Source: Xenoacremonium recifei (taxonomy: Eukaryota; Ascomycota; Sordariomycetes; Hypocreales; Nectriaceae). Taken from it: a stretch of 64,000 nt of DNA. Positions 47,944 to 57,711 of the stretch are shown one piece after another (the first letter of the stretch is position 1; the number at the start of each line of letters is the position of its first letter). The notes below the pieces were generated by a model. It saw only the letters and a list, made by a program, of their open reading frames with translations. It made no database searches and was not told where the DNA came from. Both the position numbers and the translations under genes were made by a program. The stretch is from assembly GCA_012184525.1 (NCBI GenBank), contig WOFQ01000009.1:682001-746000 (forward strand), given 5' to 3'.

Positions 47944-48471
47944 TCATTCCGGCGCACCTTCGTCGTTGCCGGGCCCGCTGCCGCTGCCGCTGCCGCTCTC
48001 GGCCGCCCACTCGCGTTGGAAGTCCCGTCCCATGCGCTCCAGCCTCACAGCCGCACGGCGAGCCTCGCGGGCATCGTCCGCAGAGCCGGCAACGACCACG
48101 CCGACGAGCATCGGCGCGGCATCCTCGGCGGGGCGCGTCTCATCGCTCTGACTCGTAGTATCGGAGGGGGCGGGCGGCGCTTCGGCGACGGCGACGGCGG
48201 CAGCGCTGGTTGTTGAGTCGGCAGCGGCATCGCGCGGGTCGAGGTACGAGTGCAGGACAACGGGTCCGCGGTCGGGGTACTCGACCATGAGGCGCTGGGG
48301 CCGGCCGAGGCCGAGACGCTGGGCGGCGGTCTGGGAGGTGAGGGCGCTGGTGGTGAGGCTGGTGAGGGACTCGAGATGGGCCTGGGAGGAGGACGAGGTG
48401 ATGAGGGGCGTGAGGGTGACGTCGGAGAGGTGGAGGGAGAGGGTGGGGTGTTGAGAGGGGAGGTTCGTCAT
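47944..48471 (-). CDS. Uncharacterised 175-residue protein
   Basis: A single exon with an ATG start (MTNLPSQHPTLSLHLSDV). I do not recognise the family with certainty. The first 80 residues look folded (SLTTSALTSQTAAQRLG, RPQRLMVEYPDRGPVVLHSY). An Ala/Ser-rich linker (about 80-118) follows, then a hydrophobic strand-helix unit (PMLVGVVVAGSADDAREARRAAVRLERMGRDFQREW) and a Gly-Ser tail. The alternation of a beta strand after a helix, a linker and another strand with a long helix would suit a small roadblock/LC7 or LAMTOR-like subunit, but that is only a structural guess. It is divergent from the Barentsz gene across 3 kb. Confidence 0.6.
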   Translation of the reverse strand: MTNLPSQHPTLSLHLSDVTLTPLITSSSSQAHLESLTSLTTSALTSQTAAQRLGLGRPQRLMVEYPDRGPVVLHSYLDPRDAAADSTTSAAAVAVAEAPPAPSDTTSQSDETRPAEDAAPMLVGVVVAGSADDAREARRAAVRLERMGRDFQREWAAESGSGSGSGPGNDEGAPE

Positions 48472-50460
48472 GTTGAGCGGCGTTGGGCGGATGTCAAGCC
48501 CAATTTCCCCGGCGTCGAGATGGGAGAATGGGATTGAAGGCGCAGACAGAAATTGGGAGGGTTGGATGGGAGGTCGAGATGGGAGATGGGCATGGATGGC
48601 GGGGAGGGGAGGAGGGACGGGAGGGAAGGAGGGGGAGCTACCTCACCTTAAGGTACCTCTATCACTATCAAGAACCCCGCCTGGGAAGCTTGGGTCTGGC
48701 TGCTGCCCGATGAGGTGCTGTTAGGTTGTCACTTGCACTTGAACCCCCCACAGCCGCGAATACAGGGGACCTTGCTGGGTTTCTTGCTGCACGCGGCTGG
48801 ATGCGGCGCTTGGAGATGGGAATTGGGAAGAGAGTCAGGGTTTAGAGGTTGCACGGGGCGGGACGAGGGGAAGGATTGTCAAGACGGGACGAGAGCTCTC
48901 ATGCTGCGAGGTCGTATAGACACACACAGGTCACGGATAGAGGCTGATATTGGGCTACAACAGAACTTTCCCTAAGGTATCCGAAACCTGTGGCATCTGA
49001 TTACGGCAAAAGACTTGTACCATGGATATCTCTCCCGGAGAGGGGGAAGGCTCTCAGTTAGCCGTCCTGAGTGAGTTATCCAACCCCCCGCTCGACAAGC
49101 CATGACACACAGTAGCGACGGCACTACAGGAATCCCAAGTGGAGAGAAGCACATGGCAGCTTGTTGAGCCGCCGTTTGCCTGAGAGCGCACAATGAATGG
49201 TCGGTGGAAGTCAGGGGACTTGTGCCTCACTTTGACAGATGCCGGACCTGGCAACTGGGGAAGACGGTCGGTGGCATCGGGAGGTGATTGGCGATGGTAG
49301 AAGCTGGTCGTGGGGATGGAGTGAGGGCCAGGGCCAGCAATGGATCCTCCAACATCCATTGCGGCTTGCTGCTTGGGCTTGGGGACGAGGCATTGATTGA
49401 CATGATCTGACATGACGGCGATGTGTGTGTCAGAGGGTTATGCGTGTTCTCGTCAGGGCTCGGGTCTCTAACTGAGCAGTGATGGCAGCAGGCTGAGGGC
49501 AGCATTCGCAGCATCTCCGTCCCCTCTTTGCTCCCCACGCGATGAGGTCACCGGCTCTGGCTCTCTTCGACTGTATGTAGTTAGGAGGTTAAGCAGCAGC
49601 AGACTATACTAAGCCAGCCCACACAGGACCATCCATCCCCTGGCTCCGATGCCCTCTCTTTCTCGCAGACACACTTCCGGGACTCGACTTAGGACAGGTC
49701 GAGCCTAGACTGACATGTGCCGGGCGTCGTTGAGCCAACCAAGCGTTGAGGAGCCCCCGAGACTGATGATAGCCGCACCGTGACGCCAGCCGGGGGGGGT
49801 TCCATATCAGAGTCGCATGGGAGAGAGAGACAGCCGGGTCATACATCCCGATGGAGTGACTGGATGTCGACTTCCAGATGTTTCAAGAGGTCTCGGTGAT
49901 GCTGCGACCTGGCTGCTTCGCATGAGAATGAGTCCGTCAAGGATGTGAGCAGTGGACAGGTAGGTAGGTATTAGCTGAACAAGCAGTGAGTGCGGGGGTC
50001 GGGCCACTCAGGGTCAGGCAGGGCCTGTGGGATCTCTCCCCGCGACGGGCCAACGCAGACCTACAGCAAGCACGGCTCGTTGATGGGCATATTATCGCAA
50101 GCTGGATGGCTGGCTGCTGGCCCAGGAGGGAGGCATGCAGGTTTCGGTGGAAAGGTGGCCTCGACTGGGTTAAAAGAGGAGAAACTCGTGTCTGGAGGAC
50201 GGTTACATAAGACGTATGTACTGGAGGGCTATCGTGACGGACGGTTTTTGTCAGCACCGTACTTGTCCGGTTTACGGAGAGCCGGTTAGATCGAGAGTCG
50301 TCTTGCTGGACCACGGCATGAGGGTTGTGTTGGGACGGGTGGCGCTGCCATGCCATTGGAGCAGTACTGAAACTTCGCCTTCAGGGCTTCTTCACAGGGG
50401 TGACCAGTCAGTTACTGACAGGCTGTCGAGGTGCCATGGATGGAAGGATGGATGGATGTT

Positions 50461-50486
50461 TGCTGCTGCTGCTGCTGCTGCTGCTG
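50461..50486. repeat. (TGC)n trinucleotide run
   Basis: About nine TGC units are visible directly in the intergenic region, preceded by GGAT-type repeats at about 50435-50457. Confidence 0.9.
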
Positions 50487-50710
50487 TTGGGTGCGGAACC
50501 GATCCAGCAATAGACCTCGGGCTACCTTACTTAGGTGATGGGGGACTGACCTACAGCGCCCGACCTCTCGCTGACCGGCGACGTCAAACCCAGCCCAGCG
50601 CAGAATCAGATCAGAAATCCCCCCGTATCGACTCCCCGTGCTCGTAACGCGCAGGTGGGCAGCGCAGCGCAGCGGCAAGTGCAGTATTTATGTTGTTTTT
50701 GTTCCGTCCA

Positions 50711-50730
50711 CCCACCACCACCACCACCAC
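50711..50730. repeat. (CCA)n trinucleotide run
   Basis: Six to seven CCA units are visible in the intergenic region. Confidence 0.85.
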
Positions 50731-50924
50731 AGCTGAAACCCCAATCAATTGGATGCTGGTCGACGTGCTGCTCCCAGCGGCCAGTGACGATGCGCTGGAT
50801 TGTTGTTACCCGTCATCATTGGCCACCCCCCTCCACCCCCAACCTGTCGCCTGGCCTGGTCCTCCGCAGCCACTGGATGTCACTCCGCACTGCATTTCCG
50901 CTGCCAGGGTACCCGGCGGACAGG

Positions 50925-50948
50925 CCCAGACCCAGACCCAGACCCAGA
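50925..50948. repeat. (CCCAGA)4 hexanucleotide repeat
   Basis: Four perfect tandem CCCAGA units followed by CAGACAGG. Confidence 0.9.
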
Positions 50949-51559
50949 CAGACAGGACCCAGCAGGCCACTCCACTAAATCGCACCTCAACCTAACTGGA
51001 GCCCGGGCCAGCACTTTTTTTGGCGATCCGATTTACCTTGCCAATTCTTCTCTCCGAACCACCATCACCACACCTCGTCCTCGCCATCAGCCTCCTCCCT
51101 CTCTCCCTCTCCCTCGCCCATCGTCCGCCCGCTGCCCTCCCCCGCTGCTGGACCGCTGCGTGTGACATAAATCCCTTGTCCTCTTCTTTCGTTTCTTTCT
51201 TCTTCGTCCAGCGGTTGCTCTTTCTTGTGGGATTCAGGCATTCGTGCGCGTTGGTTGGGTTTCTCGTTTTCTCCGGTTCCATTTCTTTTGGTTGACTTGA
51301 CGTTTCCACTTCAACTACATACCTCGTCCATCAGCCACCGGGCATCAACCAAGATACCGCCGCGCGGTCTGGCTCCCTCTGACAACCTCAGATCTTCTTC
51401 TTCTTCCTCCTCCTCCGCCTCTCCCTGCCCTGGGCTCGCACGGGCTGCCACCGCATGCTTCGCTTCTCGCCGCCGCCGCCGCCGCCGCCCCATCTCCGAG
51501 TCGCAGCCTTTGCCCCCTCTCCGTCTGCCCACCCCCAGAGCCTCAACACCTGAGCAATC

Positions 51560-53766
51560 ATGGCCGGCATCCCCCGACGCAGAAAGCTCATCGGCCATCG
51601 ACGCCGCGTTGAGGACGAGGGCGACGATGAGGGCGGTCCGGACCATCTCGATTTCGATGAGGACTCCCTGACCGAGGGCACCCTGTCCGACGACAACGAC
51701 GCGGCCGACGACAGCGATACTAGCAATATCGACGAGGCCTCGCCCACGTCTCCCAACGCCCGGAAGCCCGCCAATGGAGCCGCCAAGCATCCTGCTCGTC
51801 CGGCCTCACAGCCCACTGCCGATGGCGGTGCTGCCAAACCCGTGTCGGATACGGACATGATGTTGCACGGCCTCTCGTCCATCCATCCATCGCCTCCCAT
51901 CCGCGAGATGCACTTTGAGGATATGGCCACAGCTTCCGTCAAGTCATCTGACGGTCCCATCGTCGTCAGCTCGGCTTCGGTCATCAGCTCCTCGTCGGCT
52001 ACCAAGAACCCCGCAGGCCCTGGCGTGAATCGACGACGCCAGGAACACGAGGACTACAAGCGTCGAAGGGATGAGGATCCCTCCTTCGTCCCCAACCGGG
52101 GAGCCTTCTTCATGCATGACCATCGTCATGCTGGACCTGCAGGCAATGGCTTCCGGCCGTTCGGGAGGGGACGAGGTCGAGGTGGCCGTGGTGGCATCGG
52201 AGGGCCGTACGCTCCCATCAAGTGAGTTCTTTTCCCTGTTCCCAACATCGTTTCTGCCGTCTCACGTTCGCCTTCTTTAACAACTCTTCTAGTCAATTGC
52301 ATCGTCCACAGGATCCTACCACGAACTCACAATGGACCCATGACATGCACGATACCGTAGTCGAGCCTCTTGCACCTGCTCGACCCCGACATCATGTTGA
52401 TGAAGGCCCTCCAAATGGCAATGGCTTCATCCCCACGTGTGCCAGCAACCCAACCCCCATCAACCGGATGTTGTCGACAGAGAAGCACGTTGGAAATGCC
52501 ACGGTCCGTGTCTTCCTGCCCGACATGGAAGAGGCTAAGATCATTCCGGGCATGCCTGTCAAGCAGTACACCAAACTGCCCGATCACCGACCTCCGCTGC
52601 GCAGGGACAAGCCCGTCCGGATATCCCTTCCCAACAACCCTCCCCGCTACATCTTTCCTGCTGTCGACCGCTCCTTCATCTTTATTCCCCGCGCTATGCG
52701 GCCTAATCAGCAGCGCCTGCGTGGGAAGCCTCGCTCAACCTTTGGCTCGGTCGGTGGCTTCTCGAGGAGGACCAGCGTTTTCGGGGGAAGTTACTACGGC
52801 AGTGTGTATACTCCAAGTGTTGCCATGAGCCGGCGGTCGTCGATTGTCGACCGAGACTACATGTTCTCACCAACGGGCTCCGTCATGTCACGGCCGCCGA
52901 TCCCGGTCGAGAATCCCCGGCCGGTCGTTCGACTTCCGCCCGCTCCACGACCTGACGTTCCCGTGGCGGCAGTCCCTGTCGATCCTGGGTTCCAGTCCGA
53001 TCAGCCTGTGGTCTCAGAGGCGTCGATTAGTGAGCTTCCTCAGCCACAGACTTATCCTCTGCCGCAAAAGCCGACCTTCCGGGAGAATCAGCCGACATCC
53101 CTCCCCATGCATCAGCCACGGCCCCAGAAGAACATTTCGGTTGCCGACATCGAGTCGCCTACCCTCATCCAGGGACCGCAGGCCTTCCATCAGCCCTTCC
53201 ATCAGCAGGTGCCGATGCAGATGTCGAACGGCTTCACCCATGAACACTCGCGGCAGGCGTCGTATCCGTCTCAGCACTCTACTGGCACGCCGCTCTCGCA
53301 AATCCCGGAGAGGGCTGTCCATGCTGTGCCATTCCAACCCAACACGTATGGCCAGCAACCCTTTTACCAGCAGCAGGCATACCAGATGCAGCCTCAGCAG
53401 GGCTACTATTATCCAGGCAACTACAACAACCCCAACGGGGCTCCCTCTGCGGCAGCTCCGGCGTTTGTACCAGGACCGCAAGGACCTATGGGTGGCTTCA
53501 CGCCACAGACTCAGCCTGAGCAACCGGTCACACAGCCCAACGGCCAGTCCCAGGTTGCAAACTCGAACTTGGTCGCCCAAGAGGTCAATGGTATGGTCTA
53601 CTACTACGACGCATCTCAGTTGCCGCCTGTCAGCAACTATCCCAACTACTCGGCTCCTCAGAATTACCCACCCAGTGTCATGGGCATGGGAGGCATGGTG
53701 ACGCCCAGCCCCGACGGGTTCTACTATCCCCAGCAGGCCCCAGGGATGGTCTACTATCCTCAGTAG
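51560..53766 (+). CDS. Btz (Barentsz/CASC3)-domain protein, exon-junction-complex component
   Basis: Exons 51560-52221 and 52293-53766 give 711 residues. The N-terminus is basic then acidic (RRRKLIGHRRR, then DDNDAADDSDTSNID). The Btz/SELOR domain covers about 157-245: RRRQEHEDYKRRRDEDPSFV, NRGAFFMHDHRH, an RGG-like stretch and, after the intron, QWTHDMHD with Trp235. In CASC3 these two parts clamp eIF4A3 and RNA. The C-terminal two thirds are Pro/Gln/Tyr-rich and unstructured (QPFYQQQAYQMQPQQGYYYP). Barentsz proteins complete the exon junction complex and act in mRNA localisation, translation and decay. Baker's yeast lacks this complex, but intron-rich filamentous fungi keep it. Confidence 0.87.
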
Positions 53767-56732
53767 GGTTGTGAGGAGTCCGACCATTCTTACTTCACCG
53801 ATCCTCGTACCTTTATTCCTTACGCGATTTAATTACTAAAACCACGACCTACACCTAAAATCAAGCACGGTTGAAGCCACTATTATTGAAAAAGAACGGA
53901 GGGGGGAAAGGAGCGCTTTTGTGGGATGGAAGCTCGAAAATTCTTGGTTTGCGTGGGGACGGATCTTTATTTCTAGTCTTGGGTGTGTTGACTTCGTCGA
54001 CGAAGAGATCAGGCGGGGAGTTCGTATTGATGTTCCTGCGAGCTTTGCCGTTTCGTGTTGTAGGATGACGGGTGGTGTATGTTTTTGCGTTGGGAGGATT
54101 GGATGACACCGCCTACGATGACCGTGATATTACTACCCTCCGCCTTTGTGTTTTTTTTTTCGACTTGCTTTTTTATACGGAGCTGTGCACGGGAGGATGG
54201 ATGGGATGGATGGATTGGAATGGCGGCAAAGGGTTTCCCTCATGGAGCGGGAGGATCACGGCATTTTGGTATCTGTGTCTGGGCGGGATCGTTAGGGGAC
54301 GGGTTCAGCATTCCTCAGAGACGGGGGTTTCTGCTATGGGTGTTTTCTACTCCTCGACTTTCCAATCCAGATATTCCACCGTCTCGGGGCTCCTTCTGTT
54401 GTCGTGTTTTTTTCCCTCTCTTCTTGCATCCATGCATGGTGGGTGTTTCTGATTTCATGGCATTGGTGTTTGGTGTCCGGAGCATTATATACCTGAATTC
54501 AAGGGAAAATGTGGTCCTTGTCGTTAATTCAGCAAGCCTCGGGGTGACGTGACGTTGTGTGACGGATGGCTTTTGTCAAGAGGTTAGAGTATCGTCGATG
54601 CAGTGGTCGTCTTTGAGAGCCATGCCGTTTTGCACAGCCACCACGCCGGTGAGAACGGTCATGGAAACTACCGTGTAGCCTCGGGAGATGAACTATAGCC
54701 GGCGATGTTCTTGACATGTGCTTGGGTTCCTGTGAGGGGGGTTTTGTGCTCCCAGCAACCGAGTAGTTTGCCGTGGTTGGAGGCGGCCAGGAACTTTCCG
54801 AGAGGCACAGTTGTTCTAGATGCATAGAGGCTTTGCTGGCTGGCGTGAGGTCGGATGACAAGCGCGCTCAAACGTGCACATGCTTAACCGTGCCTATCCA
54901 GTAACTTCCACAGCAAAATCACAGCGTAGCAAGCAACTGTCAACTTCGAAGACATATCCCAATACAGGTCCTATGCCTAAGCCTTACACCTAATATAACC
55001 TCTCGCACGCAGAACTTGGTGTGGATTTGTTAGCGCATGTGCACGTTCGAGATAAGCATGTGGATGTTTGGGTGCGAGGATGACAGAGGTGGGCAGAGAG
55101 AGCTCCCGAGTACAGGGTTTGGTTGGATGGGACGCAGTGATCAGTCACATTGTGCTCTTCTCGGTAAGTTGAGCTGGGTGTTGGTAAGCCAAGGAACGGC
55201 AGAAGAGACTTGAGGTGCCGCATCAAAGCGCTGCAGCGACCCGTCTTACAAGGACGACTCGTCCGTGGCAAGCGAAAGCAGCGGAGCAAGCAACAGGCGG
55301 CGCTGCAAATCACATCTCGATTCCATCTATGGAGTCAGGCTAGCGGAGACAGCTCTGAGTTCAGGTGGGCAGACGGGAAGCTTCTTCGCTAACTTCCGTG
55401 TGCCTAACAAGTTGAGTGCAGCAATGTCTCAAGGAAGAAAGCCTATCCGAGGCTTCAGCGTTGGGAGGCAGACGTGATTGGAGCGCTGCGGGGTGGCACA
55501 GGACACATCACGCGTGAGGCACATACACATTTACATACAGAGGGTGGGCGTGCGTGCCTCGACGGTTTGTGATTGTTGTTGGATTGGGTTCTTAGGTTGC
55601 CTGTGCTGTGCCTGATGTAGGACTCTGCGGGCGATCCATCCTTGAGGTGGGCGCTTTGACGGCTTGGTAGCTCGGATAGCTGCTTTGGGAGCAGGGCAGG
55701 TTTTGTGGTCTCGGCCAGAATACGTGGCCCGGCGAGGGAAGAAGCTTTCTGGGATTGGACGGTGGTGGCTTTACGGGTGGAAGCTTCATCATCGCTGCGG
55801 CTGCCTTCTGGTGATGAATGACATGAGTGGCCACCTCAGGGCGGACGGCACAGGCAGACAGGCAGGCAGGCGAGCTTACAGAGCTTCGACCAAGTTCCAC
55901 TGAGTGAGTGGCAGCCGAGCCGCGTAGACCAGACAAGACCCCTGATTGAGTTATTGCTTTTTGCGCCCCCTGGTTGGTGAGCTATTGGTCATCCCAAACA
56001 GTCACCGATTGCTTCACTCCGTTTCTTGTTTGCCTCCCTCCCTCTGCTGTGCCGTACGAGGGGAGTTATACCATCATCCATCCATCCATCCACCTCAGAA
56101 TCCCTTGCTCTCTGGAAGCTTTCCATGTCCGGGGCAGAGCTGGAGGAGGGGCCGCTCGCTGGGCTAGGCTAGGTGGCTACAAAGCGGGGACGCTTGGGGG
56201 TGGTGACCTGCGAATCCGTCCAGTGACCTCTGGAGGTACATAAACACCCCTGCCACCTCACCTCACCTCGCCTCAGGCGGTCCCGCGCCCTGGGATTGGG
56301 TTTGACTTGCAAAGTGTTAACGTTTGCGGTGACGCCAGCCGCCGTGGGCCTATCGCAGTCGGGGTAGTGGAACTGCGTCGCTCACTCGCTCGCCTCATTA
56401 TCGCCCAGAAGAATGCCTGTGTTTGTTTGCTCTCGCTTTCTCCAACCGATCGAGGGAAACTCTCGTAGACAGCTCCTCGAGTCAGGGAATTGATTACTAG
56501 TCTTCGCCAACGGAAGAAAAGGGCTGTCTCGTTTGTTTGCCTCAGCCACGGCAGGGCGAAAGCGCGGTATCACCTGGGCGGGGGCTTGCGTCGGGCTCTA
56601 TCTGCCTGCACTGCACTGTACAAGTACTGCACTTTATCGCCCCCAGCGGCGTCTTAGCACAAGATAAGTACCCTCTGGCCGCCCGCCTCGACTTGGCACT
56701 GGACCTCTTCCAGTTCTCGTCAGGTTGCCTTT

Positions 56733-56752
56733 GCCTCGCCTCGCCTCGCCTC
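56733..56752. repeat. (GCCTC)4 pentanucleotide repeat
   Basis: Four perfect tandem units are seen directly, probably in the promoter or leader of the NBR1-like gene. Confidence 0.85.
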
Positions 56753-56946
56753 GTCCTCGCAACAACCACTTCCACCTTCCATCCACCTCACCTCCGAGTA
56801 CCTGCGAGTCGGTGGAAACAAATCCAAGCCTCGACACGCCCACCCCCCCTCGGCCTGCACCTGATACCCGCTCCAGCTCCGCGTCCGCACGGCTTCAAGA
56901 CTGCCCGCGTTGACCGCTAGAGACAAGCTCACTGCTGCTGCGTCAG

Positions 56947-57693
56947 GTAAGGTGACCTTTCATCCTCTCAGTTTCCCTTCCTCTCTCCCCGGCCTCCACT
57001 TCCGCGGGCCTGCCGGCTCTGGACCGGCCAAAGAGACCCAGCCCAGAGGCGCCAAACACGGGAGGCCCAGTGCTGTGCATGGAGCTGGACCGCTCGCTGA
57101 CCAGTGGCCTCCGATCACTGATCCGCCTGTGACTCCAGAGGGCGCACTGCATCATCCCGCTGAGGCGCTCTCCGTCTCCGTCTTGGGTTGGGTCGAGCTC
57201 GTCTCTGCTGAGCTGAGCTACGATTAACCACCAGCCAGCCAGCAAGCGAGGCAGGGCACCTACACCTCCATCCTCCCCCTCCCTCTCCCCTCTTCTCCTC
57301 TTCCTCCTCTTCCATCCTCCTCCTCGTCCTTCTGCTCCTGCTTCATCATCCCCTTCCAGCACGCATTGAATAGGTAGTTTCCTGCTGTCCATCATCCTCC
57401 CGCATCGGGTGAGCGTCGCTCTGCCACTATCGCCCTCTTATCTCGCCGCTGATAGCCCACTCTCGTCACCGCTGTCGCCCGTAAGGCTCCACCGCTATCC
57501 CGCCTGCTACATCCGACCCGACCGCAACTCGTCATCATCACCACCCATCCATCCGCCTTTCTCTCTCATCACATTTCCATCTCTCCTCAAACACCTGCCT
57601 GCGACATCCTACCATCCTTTCTTTTTCTCCACATTTCACCGTATTCAGGCCTCTTCATACGCCTTCAGCACTACTGACACGATATTTTGACAG
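56947..57693 (+). other. Probable 5'-UTR intron of the NBR1-like gene
   Basis: A strong donor (CAG|GTAAGG at 56947), a branch-like CTGAC at 57674-57678 and an acceptor (TTTTGACAG ending 57693) flank 747 nt just upstream of the start codon at 57712. Splicing would leave an 18-nt spacer before the ATG. This is inferred from signals only; other donors are possible. Confidence 0.4.
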
Positions 57694-57711
57694 ACGCCAT
57701 TAACCGTCATC

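Larger units (their letters stand above)
48472..51559. other. 3.1-kb divergent intergenic region
   Basis: Between the 175-residue gene (-) and the Barentsz-like gene (+). It holds several simple repeats (GGAT-, TGC-, CCA- and CCCAGA-type) and a CT-rich leader at about 51050-51550. No gene was recognised. Confidence 0.5.
53767..57711. other. 3.9-kb intergenic region including a probable 5'-UTR intron
   Basis: It holds the Barentsz 3' UTR (AT-rich, to about 54.5 kb) and the promoter and leader of the NBR1-like gene. Simple CATC (56076-56092) and GCCTC (56733-56752) repeats are present. A probable 5'-UTR intron at 56947-57693 is listed separately. No coding gene was recognised. Confidence 0.5.
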
